From NCBI GenBank assembly GCA_000149265.1, contig CH003142.1:135540-199539 (forward strand): a stretch of DNA of 64,000 bases, read 5' to 3'. A model generated the notes under the pieces. The model ran no database searches, had not been told where the DNA came from, and saw only the letters and a list, made by a program, of their open reading frames with translations. This document shows, one piece after another, positions 24,206 to 35,699 of this stretch; position 1 is the first letter of the stretch; every line of letters starts with the position of its first letter. The position numbers and the translations under genes were made by a program. Origin of the DNA: Ciona savignyi (taxonomy: Eukaryota > Chordata > Ascidiacea > Phlebobranchia > Cionidae).

Positions 24206-24781
24206 TTTGTACTTATAAATTAACGGCAACGAAAAATGCAAACAACTCCAAAATGGAAAGCCGCAAAAACTAGTTTATTTATTATTGGCCTGAATACTTT
24301 AAATTTGTGACGTGTCGAAAATAATCGAAATAATTGTTATTTCCCGAATCTGAAAACAGCTGATTCTTAAAACGGATGACCGCAAAGCATTATACTTCTA
24401 TAATTTATGCTTAGTGAAACGTGCTAGAAGTTATTAGAAGATATTTTGGCTATTTGCAGGCAAATTTGTGATCAAGTTTATTTTAAAATACTTATTAAAA
24501 AGCGTCACAAGAACCCTTTTACTAATTTTAGAGGACGTCTTAATAATAAAAAATCAATGTTATTCCGCTAACCAGACGTTGGGCGTAAGACGAATATCAC
24601 CACTCCTTTACGTATTTGCGAGGTGATCTGACAATTACTCATGTGATAAAACCCCTTGCGTTTTCCAACTTACCGTGATAAATGTGGATATCTTATTCTA
24701 TCCTTTCTCATATCTGGTTTAGTCATTTTTTATACAGGGGAAATCCCTCTGAAAACCGGTTCAACAGGAAAGTAAATAGGT

Positions 24782-25663
24782 AGGCACTTAATGTACATCA
24801 AACTGAGGCTACAGCTGATCGACATTTGTGACGTCATACAGTAGCTTATGGGAACTCCTGATGTATTATGGGTAATTTTTTTCCTAGGAGAGAGTTGTTC
24901 ATGCGAAACGACAAGTAACTTGTGAAAACACATGGTGTATTGTGGATTATATCTACCGGTATATATCTAGCGCGCTTCTGTATGAAGATGTTAAAACATT
25001 TCGAAATGTGATGGGTGCTAAACCAAATGCTGGGTATTCAGTGGTGTGCTTAGTCTATGCACTGCACACACTATTTATTCTATGAAACTGCACACACTAT
25101 TTGCGTGAAAAATAACTCTAAGCCTGAACCCCAACCCTAACGCTAATCTCTACCTGAACACCAATCCTAACCCAATCAGTCAACCATGGGGTTATTGTGC
25201 ATTGGTATTGATATAATACCGGTATTAAATTTGCGGTAGCCTACCTCTAAATACTACAGGATCGCTTGGATTGCATGCATCGCTTACTATACTGCGTAAT
25301 TACAAAAGCCATGATATTAATGTTAGGGTTGGGGTTAAAGTTAGTTCTGGGGTTGAGATTAGTGTTAGGGACAGGGTGAGAATTACTTTCCATAGCAATC
25401 TAAGTGAATCAAGCGCTCCAAGCGATCCCGTAGTATTTAGAGGCACCCTTTAATTTGTGAATTTTCTGGATATTGATCAAGGAGATGCGGTTTTAAAATC
25501 ATCTTTGCCGATATACAGTTTGAAAAGAAGAGAATCGGCCTAAAAAAAGAAAAAAAGATTTAAAAAAATTACCCATAATACATCAGGAGTTCCCATAAGC
25601 TACTGTATGACGTCACAAATGTCGATCAGCTGTAGCCTCAGTTTGATGTACATTAAGTGCTTA
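24782..25663. mobile_element. Fold-back element: approximately 99-bp inverted repeats, approximately 680-bp loop
   Basis: The left arm (24782-24880) contains GTACATCAAACTGAGGCTAC and GACATTTGTGACGTCATACA; the right arm (25565-25663) is its near-perfect reverse complement, and similarity fades outwards. The loop holds a family D MITE (25244-25447) and degenerate AACCCTAAC-type sequence. No transposase is seen. Confidence 0.8.
25244..25447 (+). mobile_element. MITE family D with GGTGCCTCTAAATACTAC-type inverted ends
   Basis: Left end CCTCTAAATACTACAGGATC, right end GATCCCGTAGTATTTAGAGG: imperfect terminal inverted repeats of about 25 bp. The core GTTAGGGTTGGGGTTAAAG resembles the core of family C. 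A second copy lies at 54420-54640. Confidence 0.8.
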
Positions 25664-26009
25664 CCAAGTAAATAAGTTTCCATTGCACATAACTTAATAT
25701 TGTCGATTCCTAGACAACTTAAGATTTTAAAACTGGGAAACTATCATGGCTTTAACACACGATAAATGGATTGGTGGCAAGACATTAAATAGGAAAAACC
25801 AGTACTTGGCCATGATTACCCTACGCGCTAATGTATCTTTAAAAAAATTTCCAACTTTTAAGTTTTATACATTATGGCTATACTGCTTGATAATAAGCAT
25901 TTTCCTCGATACTGCTTATATTCAGGCAAGAGTTTAAGAGGATTTTATTACCGACGCTTGTACAGGTCCAATGTGAATAATTGTAGTTTTGGACTTTTCA
26001 AAAAGACAC

Positions 26010-26152
26010 TGAGGAGGCGTCTATCATAAACTACACACTACAATAGCTCCGGTAACCCGACGATGGGCGCGAGGTGATCTGACAATTGCCCGTGTGTTAA
26101 TCCCCTTGGTTTTCCCATTCACGGGGATAAACATGAACATCCAATTCTAATT
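26010..26152 (+). mobile_element. SINE family A fragment (3' half)
   Basis: Runs from AATAGCTCCGGTAACCCGAC to GGGGATAAACATGAACATCC without a head. Confidence 0.88.
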
Positions 26153-26321
26153 TGTTTTACCAAATTAAAGTAACCTAAACTATCTTCTTTGGTTCTAACG
26201 AAGGCTATAACTTTGCTAATTTCTGTGAATAAGACATAAAACACCTGTCAAGTGTTTTCTTATTCAAAACAAAATAATTGCCAAATCCATTATATTGATA
26301 GTTTCTTGAACCTAATATTAT

Positions 26322-26785
26322 AGATGGCGTATAACCAATTGAGACCTCTATGAACGGCAGAATGTGACGAGTGGTACCCTCCATGAGTCATTGTTTTTAA
26401 ACTAGTGTTTTGCTGAGTAACAATGGTGGTGATTCCCCAATGTTTGTTTTGTTGAAAGCAGCATGTGCTAGGCTGCGCGCCGGTGTTCTCGTTTAGCTGT
26501 AAAGTTTTGTAATCGTGGAGCAGTGCTTTGTAAAATAAAGGTGTTGAATGTGCATATGCTAGCTGTTTTGTTGGAAAAAAGTTGCCGATGTACGAAGGGG
26601 TATGGGCTCAAAATTTTTAAACAAAATTTTGTAGGGTTTTGAGTTTAGGTTGCAGATCCCAAGCTTCAATTTTAAATAGTGAAAAAATCTAAGACTTCCT
26701 ATGTCAGGATTTTGAGTGACAGTCGTTTTTGTGAGGTCAGTGTGCATTGGAGAGATAGGGAAAATAATTAGTTGAACGCCTCCTA
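26322..26785 (+). repeat. 464-bp direct repeat, left copy
   Basis: Runs from AGATGGCGTATAACC to GTTGAACGCCTCCT. It is nearly identical to 27601-28065, so the duplication is young. The ends are imperfect inverted repeats of each other (GGCGTATAACCAATT against GGCGTTCAACTAATT). It carries an AATAAA at 26534. Confidence 0.88.
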
Positions 26786-27136
26786 AATGAAAAACGGGCT
26801 ATTTTGATTTTTTTGCCAAAATCTCCAAATTTATAGAAATTTGAGTGTGGATAAATGTTACTAGTCAACTGTTTGTCTAAAATCTTACACTTAATTACTT
26901 ATGCTAATTAGCAAAGTAATTAATTAGTCATTTTTTCTCATTTTTGGTTATTTTCACTCCGGTAGAGGGTCGTTCGGATATTTTTTCAAGAACCTAACTT
27001 CGAATGGCTTTTATAAATACCAGACAATCTTTCGATACAGACTGTTAATCCGATTTGTGATATAGGACTAAAAAATTTACTCCTCTTGGTATCCACAATG
27101 TGTACCTTTTTTTCATATTTTTCAATTTTTGGGCAG

Positions 27137-27402
27137 GTGTGAAGGCCCTAGATGTGTTGTTGGACACTTATGCATACAGAAGATATAAAAACTTACCAAT
27201 CCTAACCATCCTTGATTGTCAAACATTGGTGAAAGAAGTGGAGGCGGACAAAATGGTGGATCACACGAGGCTCAAAGGTGACATTGGGTGTGTTTTTTTA
27301 CTCAAAAACAACTATTTGTACCCTGGTTATGGACTTTAAACCTTTCAAATTACAGTGAAAAAATGTGCTGAAACTTGTGGAACATCAAGCAGTGAATTTT
27401 AA
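27137..27402 (+). CDS. Unidentified candidate exon pair (27137-27277 and 27356-27402)
   Basis: A T-rich acceptor (tttttgggcag) precedes an open stretch GVKALDVLLDTYAYRRYKNL, PILTILDCQTLVKEVEADKM, VDHTRLKG, with a gtgaca donor after it. Phase 1 joins to an acceptor at 27355 (aaattacag) and gives VKKCAETCGTSSSEF and stop. The composition looks like folded protein, but I recognise no family. It sits between the two 464-bp repeats, so it may be the end of a local gene, a gene fragment or a transposon passenger. A different frame of the second part (to 27613, ...KRLKFGPESHRMTSTSKF...) is also open. Confidence 0.35.
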
Positions 27403-27600
27403 TGTGTACGAAGAGTTTCAGTCATCACCAGTGACACTGTCGCCAAATGAAATCTACAGAATGACCACCCTTCAGTCGAAGGCCTGTAATAGCCGAAGCA
27501 GTCAACCGAAACGGTTAAAATTTGGACCGGAGTCTCACAGAATGACCTCTACTAGTAAGTTCAAACAGTTTAAACCAAACTGGAACGGTCACCGTTTCCA

Positions 27601-28065
27601 AGATGGCGTATAACCAATTGAGACCTCTATGAACGGCAGGATGTGACGAGTGGTACCCTCCATGAGTCATTGTTTTTAAACTAGTGTTTTGCTGAGTAAC
27701 AATGGTGGTGATTCCCCAATGTTTGTTTTGTTGAAAGCAGCATGTGCTAGGCTGGCGCGCCGGTGTTCTCGTTTAGCTGTAAAGATTTTGTAATCGTGGA
27801 GCAGTGCTTTGTAAAATAAAGGTGTTGAATGTGCATATGCTAGCTGTTTTGTTGGAAAAAAGTTGCCGATGTACGCAAGGGGTATGGGCTCAAAATTTTT
27901 AAACAAAATTTTGTAGGGTTTTGAGTTTAGGTTGCAGATCCAAGCTTCAATTTTAAATTGTGAAAAAATCTAAGACTTCCTATGTCAGGATTTTGAGTGA
28001 CAGTCGTTTTTGTGAGGTCAGTTTGCATTGGAGAGATAGGGAAAATAATTAGTTGAACGCCTCCT
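27601..28065 (+). repeat. 464-bp direct repeat, right copy
   Basis: Near-identical to 26322-26785, with a few single-base gains and losses. See the left copy for ends and content. Confidence 0.88.
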
Positions 28066-29055
28066 ATAACTTTCATTTGCAAAATTTTATCGTTTAGTTT
28101 TAGTGTTCGATCCTTTGTCACATTAAAGAAGAATGGCATAATTAATTAAAATTAAGGAGACAAGATAAAACGGCAAAACTACTGTAGTAAAAACAAGTCA
28201 GTGAATATACATTTGTATTGTTTGAGGCAACTAAGGTAATTATTTTATGAAATACTGTCTAAAAATAATTTCAATTTCTGCTTTGCTATAACCCATTTGC
28301 GCCTGAACAAGAAATATATAATGAAACTGTGTTAAATTCGACACATTTTATCGGGATCTGCCACCTTTAATCGCCACGGTGGTAACGTTACATTGGTATA
28401 CAGGTGGCCATCAATGCCTTGATAGGTAAAATCACCGTGATCTTAATTTAGGTCTTAAACGCCACGTTGGCGCTTTCATCTGGCCAAGAGAGTCTTGGTT
28501 CGCCTTCGCACGTAATTATCACCCGCACGTTACATGTTCCACAATATGCGCGTGCGTTGATTAACCTTTCCATCATACCGCTGATGGCCACAGACGATCG
28601 GTTTCAGCTCGTAAAACGGTATTTATGATGTTTATTACTAAAATATCGAATGCATTGATTAGGTTCTCGCATGGTGGCGAAAATAGTCAAAATATGACGT
28701 TCTTTTCTAGGTGAAAGGTTACTAGCGGTCACACTGTATCGGTCCAACCCGTTAATTTGGTACGAAAGTACAGTTAATATATGGTAACATAGATTCACAT
28801 GTTAACGCGACCGGTTCAACATTGGTTCACATGTGACCGATTCATAAACTGCCTTCTGTATAACAAAAGTAGCAACACATCATAGATTACAAATTCTTAT
28901 GGATAAAGACAAATAACAAAAATGTAAAAAAGAAAGGTTACTAGCGCAGTGATAATTAAGTGCGCACAACTAAATTTACAGCGCGCCCATTAAGTTACGG
29001 CATCGTCTGCAAAACATGCTGGAACAGCGTTTAGATCTTGTGTGGGAAAGGAGGA
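28066..29055. other. Intergenic unique DNA
   Basis: No exon, RNA gene or repeat is recognised. GC rises around 28340-28620. Confidence 0.4.
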
Positions 29056-29059
29056 TAAG

Positions 29060-29352
29060 GAGGTTCTAGGATATTCGTGTTTATCTCTATAGATGGAAAA
29101 CCAAGGGGGTTAACACACGGGCAATCGTCAGATCACCTCGCGCCCACCGTCGGGTCACGGAGCTATTGCAGTGTGTTGTATATGATTCACATATTCCTTT
29201 AATTTGGTAGAACCCATTAATCCGCTGGGTTCAGGCAACGTCCGTTAAGTGCCTTGCCCAAGGACAGAACCGGCTAGCTAGCGACCAATTTAGAATCTAC
29301 AACCTTTCGGCTGAAAAACATCGCACTACACCGCCAGACTAACCGGTCGGAA
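29060..29352 (-). mobile_element. SINE family A copy
   Basis: Full minus-strand copy from AGGATATTCGTGTTTATC to CTAACCGGTCGG. Confidence 0.92.
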
Positions 29353-29587
29353 ATAAGGTGTTTCGCAAACTTGTGATTTTATTCTTTTTCCTTACCAAGC
29401 GTATTTTACTTATACGTGATCAGACACAACTTTGGCACAACCCCCCCCCCCCCTAATGTAGATTACTACACTCGGAAGTATAAAAACGAATCCTATACGT
29501 ACTTTGTTCCAAATTAACCATGAAATAAAAACGTCTATGTCGGGTTTTCGGCTTTACCATTATATAAATGGGAACAAGAATAACACA

Positions 29588-30020
29588 GATATTCATGTTT
29601 ATCCCCGTGAATGACCACACGGTTCAGGCCATATTCGTTAAGGACACCCCGATTAGCTGGCGACCAGTTTCGAATCTGCAACCCTACGGTATTTATCCTA
29701 GTTTTGCCGCTAGACAGGTAAAAATCGCGATATTTGTCGTGTATTTCTAGATTGTGTATTTTCATGTGGAAGTGAGCAGTGAAAGCACAATGAACACAAT
29801 GTTGACATCAAAATATACGATTTGGAACACTGACGTTTAAATATCATACAAGAAGCAAAAGCAAGAAACCTATATAACATAAAAGCAGTAACGCTCAGTT
29901 CTATTAAGAGGCAGCATATCCTAAAAGTGTGAAGCTTTATTCACATTAAGGGTATTAGCGTAATAAGAGGATATTTATGTTTATCATCGTGGATGGGAAA
30001 ACCAAGGGCGTTAACACATG
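29588..30020 (-). mobile_element. Two SINE family A fragments
   Basis: An internally deleted copy at about 29588-29700 (tail joined to ATTCGTTAAGGACACC and head) and a tail fragment at about 29968-30020 (ATATTTATGTTTATCATCG). Confidence 0.7.
29936..29941 (-). terminator. Candidate poly(A) signal for BSX
   Basis: TTTATT on the plus strand, AATAAA in gene direction, 108 bp after the BSX stop codon. Confidence 0.5.
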
Positions 30021-30048
30021 TGGGTACATGGAAAGCTTTACAGAAGTT

Positions 30049-30288
30049 TCAAGCATTATTAGTGTGTGGTCGTAAAGTGGGTACGGGTAAACCCAACACC
30101 GGGCGGGTGTAGTGAGTGGGTTTCGAGTCTGTGATCTGGAATTCGCGGGATTCATGAGTTTCGCAGGTGTTTCGAGCGTAGGAACTGTCGCTATCGTCGT
30201 CGGTTGAATCGTGACCAACTTCCCCGCTTTGTGTCCGACGCGACTGCTTCTTGTGTTTCATGCGACGATTCTGGAACCATGTTTTTAC
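30049..30288 (-). CDS. BSX: BSX exon 4: homeodomain helix 3 and acidic tail
   Basis: Acceptor gactccag; first codons VKTWFQNRRMKHKKQ. Then SRRTQSGEVGHDSTDDDSDS, an acidic Ser run, and TLRPHTNNA before the stop. Confidence 0.92.
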   Translation of the reverse strand, partial: VKTWFQNRRMKHKKQSRRTQSGEVGHDSTDDDSDSSYARNTCETHESREFQITDSKPTHYTRPVLGLPVPTLRPHTNNA

Positions 30289-33200
30289 CTGGAGTCAAAA
30301 GTTTCGGTCATATTTTTGCGGGCAAATTTTTTTTACCGAGCCAAGTTTCGAACCAATGATGGGCTCGTCACTTGGGCCTTTTTGTATAGTAGTCGGTATA
30401 TGTATCGGTGGCGTTAAACATTCAGTCACACGACAGTACATTAGCGGCCAAATGTTAAAAGTTTTATTTTTTACATGAAGATACGCCATTTGGAGGCTTT
30501 AAACATATAAGAATGCTATATTTGTATGTAACCTGCGTTATATACAATAGACACGACCTTTAATTACTTACAACTAATAAAACATAAAAGGATAACATTC
30601 GGTTTTATAACCAAATAAGTTGGGAAAACACAGTCATGGTATCTTAATGTATTTTTTTACCTGAGTTTCTGAAAGTTCAAGTCGATTAGCGAGGTCAATT
30701 CGTTCCGGGGTTGAAAGGTATTTTTGGGAGTCGAATCGTCGCTCCAGACCAGTCAGTTGTTGTTCGGTGAAAACGGTTCTCGCTTTTCGTCGCCGACTTT
30801 GGCCCATGAGGATCGAGTTATGTTGGGGGAACATGGGTCCGTTCATTTGCAGGCGAACTGGAATAGAAAGGAAATTGTAATTTTGTTCTAATGTTTGCTA
30901 CTTTATATATAGAGCGCAGTGGGATGATGGGTTCTACCAAATTGAAGGAACGTGTGAATGATACACAACACACTGCAATAGCTCCGGTAACCTGACGGTG
31001 GGCGCGAGGTGATCTGACGATTGCCCGTGTGTAATGTGTTAACCCACTTGGTTTTCCCATTCACGGAGATAAACTTGAATATATTACCCTCTACATTTTA
31101 CAATAATCTGAGCAAAAATGTTAAAGCATGCAATTATTGAGATTTTGCGAAAAAGTTCTTTATCACGTTTTCAAATAAAATAAGGTTTTTGTGGAATATT
31201 GAAGAGTTTGCCCAACTGGACTTTTTAGGCGGATTAACTATTCTGTGTTTGTAATGTTTGTTTCTGACCACTAGTACCGGGAGATGCCCTAATGTAAGCT
31301 TATACATAAAAATAGATTATTGCCAGCTGAGCTGTTGTAAGTGCACAAAGTTTCTGAACATTGTATTTGTCCAGTCCGTTAGTTTAGTACGAAACTAAGT
31401 TAATAAGACAGTTTAGCATGGTCAACTGTTCTACCGGCTACCAAGCCTATAGCAATTCGACGCAATTGCGAATTCCTGTGCAAAAAAATGGAACATATAA
31501 TGAATTGATTAAAACAGCGCTTTCGCTTATTATGAGGTAGTTCATTTCTCATTACCGGCCCTAGAACAACAAATTGACTTATAATTGACGACGTAATCAA
31601 AAATCACTGAAGCGGAAAAAGCTTAAAATTGAGCTGATTACGAAAGGACGCCTGGACCGTAAGTACGTATAATACACAAGTTTACCTCTCTCTACGTCTG
31701 GAAATTGGCCTGGCGCGGCGCTCGACGAATTTATAAGTTAATTGCGTTTAGTGAGGTGGAATACGTTCTATGGATCCTAAATAGGTTGCACGTTTCCCTT
31801 GAGAAAAGGCATCATCTACCCTAAATATGACCAACTCACTACTTTTACCGAAAAATGTCGAATTAGCTATTCAAATGTAAAATACAATACATAGCAGGGG
31901 TCGCTAACATTTTGCACTTAGAGATCCATTTTAAACGATATTCCACAAAATAAAAATTACTGGGAGCCGCAAAAGTAATAATATTTTCGCAATAAAAAGG
32001 AAAACAACACTGTGTGAGATAAAGACGCAAGTGTTCTTCTGTTTGTTTCACTTATGCATGGGTATTAAACTTATTAATCGCTCGCTACAGTAGTAATAAA
32101 ATTAATAAAAGACGCATCAGAAGGATGAAAGAGCCGCAGGTTCGACCCATGATAAAGGCAATAGTAGTCTACATATATAACTTAAGGGTGAGGGTAACTC
32201 GATTCTGCGTCCGATCAGGAGATTGCGTTCATTAAGTTGCCGCTATTAAAGTGTGCACTGCTAATTAGAAATTAAGTGCTTTGTGAAGCCAAATGCTTAT
32301 TTGCAATAAGTTAAATCCTCGGCTTTGCTTCGTCACGAGGCAATTCGAGAATTAAGCGATAATCTTTAAATTAATTCAGGATGACAACATAGTAGGGTTG
32401 ATTCGGCCTAACTTTGCATTAAGTTTACCACTTTAACACAGCCATATAATTGTCCATACTTTAACATATAGGCATATAATTATACCATACTTTTTAATAG
32501 GTATATAATTGCACCATACTTTTACATAGGTATATAATTACACTATACTTTTACATAGGTATATAATTACACTATACTTTTACATATATGCATATAATTG
32601 TCAAGAGTCTTTTTTTCCAACCATAAATATGAGTGAAATTGGTTGTCTATAACTAAATAGGGCCAACAGCAGTTTTCCTTCGATTTTTAAATATTTAAAA
32701 AGGCAAAGTGGCATAACTGCCAATTAGGTCGAAATTGCCAATTATAAAGCGTTAATAAAGAGATCGAATTTAAGGTCGCATGTTTTTCTGCAAAGGTCTG
32801 TTTTCGTCCTTTTACGGCGGCAAATTGCCAATTAGACATTTAGCACCTGCGCCTCAATATAATACCCGACAAGTCGTCGTTCTGCAAACACTGGCCGAAA
32901 TAAATGAAATTGATTTTTTAAGCGGATTGACATATAGCCCATCAGTAACGCAAAAACAACCGTGTAAGAAGCCTAGAAATGTCAAAAGGTATTACTGCGC
33001 AATAGAAGCGCAAATATCCATTCATTTTCTCCCCGAATTATTACCATGATTTGTTTTAGGTCTTACTGTAAGAAGCTACCAATAAGCATTATTATTAAAG
33101 GTCCTGCTTTGTGTTTTAATCACAAAAAATCAACTATATATATATTTTTTTTACCTGGTCAAGTTTTAAACCCAAAATAGGTTCGTGACCGCAATATGAG

Positions 33201-34980
33201 TCGGTATATGTATCGGTGGCGTTAACCATTCGGCCACACGAACTAAACTAACTACTTATAATTGGTTATGCCGCAGCTTTGTGGCTGTATATATTTTGCA
33301 ATTTTATTTCCATATTCAATGTAAGAATATTCAAGAAAAGAATATTTAATGGAAAGATTATTACCTTCTCTCTCCTGGTGGTCGCTTTGATGAAAGACAG
33401 ATTGAAGTCGGTTCGCCCACAGCGAAGATAGCACGTTTCCTGATGTGGATGACAGTAGGTTCTGGAGTTGCAGGTACTTCAACGCTCCGTTTGATTCATT
33501 GAATATTGGACTTGGTCGTCTTGATGGGAATCTCAGACTTGGCCCGGTGTTTGTCGGTGTTTGCAGTGCGTTCTGCGGCAAAACGAATCCGGGAAATTGG
33601 ATCAAATCTCGGTTTTGGGTGCCTAAAGAGTCTGCGATAAAGTCTGAGTGTCTGCAACTCGCACCAACCGAACTGAAACCTGGAAAGCTTGCCGACGAAT
33701 TCGCTAACATAGACGCCGCCTTTTGTGCCAGGACCGCCATCGCTGATACTTGTGTCGGTGCGTCGTCGCCATTTTGTTTTTGACTGCAGCCGTCGAATTG
33801 AAAGGCAGTATCTTTCCATGAGCCCCGTCGTTCGCTGTACGGACTCCCGGAGTGACTTTGGTCAGTGGATCCAGATCTGCGCCTTCTCGTACTGTGCGAT
33901 GAATCGGAGCCATCAGCCGAGGACGGCGAGAAATCAAGATTGATGTTCCGGTTAATCTTGGTGGTAGACCCCGGGCTTCCAGCCACATTTTCGTTGGCTT
34001 CGTAATGTTCACGTTCAGGACTCTGCAACAAATAAAACTTATAGGAACGTGTGAATCATATACAATACACCACAATAGCTCTGCTGGTAACTTGATTCGA
34101 GGTAATCTAAAGATTGTCCGTGTGTTAACCCCCTTAGTTTTTCCATTCTAAGGGAAAAAACATGAGCATCCTATGTTAACCTACGTTAAGCTGACTTGTT
34201 TATTTTCATTTTAAACACCGACTGCAAAATAGCAAGAAATAATCAAAGTTTTAAGCCGTAAACTGTAGTACAACCAATGTTGGTACGGAAGTAAAACTAT
34301 AAACTGTGGCTGCTGAAACACAATAAGAATGGATAAATGGATGTAAAAAATACTTGTCCAATAATATAATTTCCGACAAAGTGTGACATTAAGCTTTATT
34401 ATTTTGTTTAATTTACCATTGTTTTTTTCCGACTGTTGTTTTACCGTGAATGAAATAATAATGTTGCATCTTATATGTCGGAAAGGGTATTAGAAAAAAA
34501 TGTCTATTAAAGGTTCTATGTACAATATAAACCAAATGACACGGGTTTAATACACAGAAATCGGTAGACTTCTAACAAAATAATGATCGCTTAGGTGAGG
34601 AACTAACTGCTAAGTAAATAGAAAACATGTTTTAGGAGCGCTAGAAAAAATTCAAGGCCACAAAAAAAAAAGCATTCTGTCATAAATATCTATTTTATTT
34701 GTAAATCGGTTAATCATCAACGTTTATTGTATCGCTCAAATTATCTGGATATTTAGGTCACCTATCCAATTTTAAACTCGAACATAGTCTTACACTGGCT
34801 ATGGTTGATATTATTCCGATAAAATGACATCAAGTAGTTTAAAATACAACTTACTTTCCCCAAAAGATCTTCTATCCTGAACGATTTCACCGATTTCTTT
34901 GATGCGTGTTTGTCCATATCCGAGCTTTCTCTATATCTCTTCAGTATCTGAGGACTTGATGTAGCTTCATTGTCCAGCAT
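30049..34980 (-). CDS. BSX: Brain-specific homeobox transcription factor BSX/Bsh (complete, 4 exons)
   Basis: Minus-strand exons 34980-34855, 34022-33365, 30857-30661 and 30288-30049 join in phases 0, 1 and 0 into 406 codons plus stop. Residues 34-40 (FRIEDLL) form an eh1-type Groucho-binding motif, as in vertebrate BSX (FFIEDIL). The homeodomain spans about 284-343: RRKARTVFTEQQLTGLERRF, DSQKYLSTPERIDLANRLEL, SETQVKTWFQNRRMKHKKQ, with Gln at position 50. RRRKARTVF, YLSTPER and LSETQVKTWFQNRRMKHKKQ in pieces are BSX hallmarks. An intron splits the homeodomain between positions 44 and 45, a known site in many homeobox genes. The roughly 220-residue Ser-rich exon 2 makes it longer than vertebrate BSX (about 230). 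In flies and vertebrates the family acts in brain neurons; a similar role here is inferred. Confidence 0.92.
30335..30440 (-). mobile_element. tRNA-like SINE family B in BSX intron 3
   Basis: In gene direction it begins GTCGTGTGACTGAATG and GCCACCGATACATATACCG and ends GGTTCGAAACTTGGC, an A-box and B-box layout of a tRNA gene with wide spacing. It lies about 45 bp upstream of the exon 4 acceptor. Confidence 0.75.
30661..30857 (-). CDS. BSX: BSX exon 3: homeodomain helices 1 and 2
   Basis: Acceptor ttctattccag, donor gtaaaa. It encodes MNGPMFPQHNSILMGQS, then the homeodomain up to SETQ (position 44). The internal Met is not the start because exons 1 and 2 join in frame. Confidence 0.92.
30912..31082 (+). 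mobile_element. SINE family A fragment in BSX intron 2
   Basis: 3' half only (GGGTTCTACCAAATTGAAGG to GAGATAAACTTGAATAT), antisense to BSX. Confidence 0.88.
31893..32155 (+). mobile_element. hAT-like non-autonomous element in BSX intron 2
   Basis: Left end CAGGGGTCGCTAACATTTTG, body and right end (AAAGAGCCGCAGGTTCGACC) match the element at 17905-18153. The terminal style is that of hAT elements. Confidence 0.72.
32440..32602 (+). repeat. Approximately 29-bp tandem repeat, about 5 copies
   Basis: Units around CATACTTTTACATAGGTATA plus TAATTACAC repeat in the middle of BSX intron 2, not next to a splice site. Confidence 0.88.
33150..33243 (-). mobile_element. tRNA-like SINE family B copy, 3' of BSX exon 2
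   Basis: Plus strand shows CAAGTTTTAAACCC and CGGTATATGTATCGGTGGCG, then GGCCACACGAAC. Degraded in the B box. Confidence 0.65.
33365..34022 (-). CDS. BSX: BSX exon 2: long Ser-rich region
   Basis: Acceptor ttgttgcag, donor gtaata. It encodes 219 codons from SPEREHYEANENVAGSPGST to SDHQERE. It holds an Arg/Ser stretch (STRRRRSGSTDQSHSGSP), a helical patch (AMAVLAQKAASMLANSSAS) and LKYLQLQNLL. No known domain is recognised. Confidence 0.88.
34040..34172 (+). mobile_element. SINE family A fragment beside the BSX exon 2 acceptor
   Basis: Starts ATAGGAACGTGTGAATCATA and ends in a GGGAAAAAACATGAGCATCC-like tail. It is antisense to BSX and about 18 bp upstream of exon 2. Confidence 0.8.
34855..34980 (-). 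CDS. BSX: BSX exon 1: start and eh1 motif
   Basis: ATG at 34980; 42 codons (MLDNEATSSPQILKRYRESS, DMDKHASKKSVK, SFRIEDLLGK); donor gtaagt in phase 0. The eh1 motif fixes the frame. No in-frame upstream ATG is needed. Confidence 0.88.
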
Positions 34981-35217
34981 TTCGACGAATTTATCTCAGC
35001 AACTTTAAATTAGCTACTACTGAAAATCACAAATACACATGTTTAAATACAACATTCCTCTTTTATAGTGGTATTTTAATGCATTTTTTTCTTCTTTTTC
35101 TTGTCTAACTACCACCTGCTTTCAGTGGATGTATTTATTCTATTTTTATTGTCGTTTTCTCCAATGCAAGGTTGGAGAAGGTACAAATTGCTTTGTTAAT
35201 TAGAGTCCTGCCTCGTG

Positions 35218-35224
35218 TTATATA
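35218..35224 (-). promoter_or_regulatory. Candidate TATA box of BSX
   Basis: TATATAA in gene direction, about 240 bp before the start codon, which would give a 5' UTR near 210 nt. Confidence 0.35.
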
Positions 35225-35699
35225 TAAGGCAAAGGGTTTGCGCGAAAAAGGGAATTTTCTGCAGTGCAGACAGGGAGAGCTGCTTGAATATACTTGCTCT
35301 TTTAATAAGCGAGAGAACTGCACATGGAATTAACATGCAAATGAGGCGATTTCTTATTGATTTAATTCGTGGCTTTGCTTTCCTGCTTAGATCAGCACTA
35401 ATGCGAAAGAGCTAAAGAGGCGACTCGACTTTTTTGTATACTGGCCGGTTATAACGCCGCAATATTTCGTCCATTCGTAACGATAATCCGAATTAAGCCC
35501 TATGTCGCGCTATTGACAATGCAGTATTAAGATTCGATTAGACGATAATTCGTTTATTGCAGGGGCATAAAATTTTACATTTCCTAATTGGACGAAAAAA
35601 CGCAGAATACTTTGTTTAATAGGGAATTTTTCACACAGAAACTATAATTTCTATTAGTTCTATTTTGTTTAAGAAAAAAAAACTTTTATTTTTTATGAC

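Larger units (their letters stand above)
24206..26321. other. Intergenic repeat-rich DNA (contains the fold-back element)
   Basis: No gene is recognised. It holds the BET1 5' flank, a large inverted repeat (24782-25663) with a MITE nested in its loop, and a SINE fragment at 26010-26150. Confidence 0.5.

Noticed and set aside
25100..25390. Interstitial telomere (AACCCTAAC and TTAGGG words)
   Set aside because: The words are scattered and degenerate and belong to the cores of MITE families C and D.
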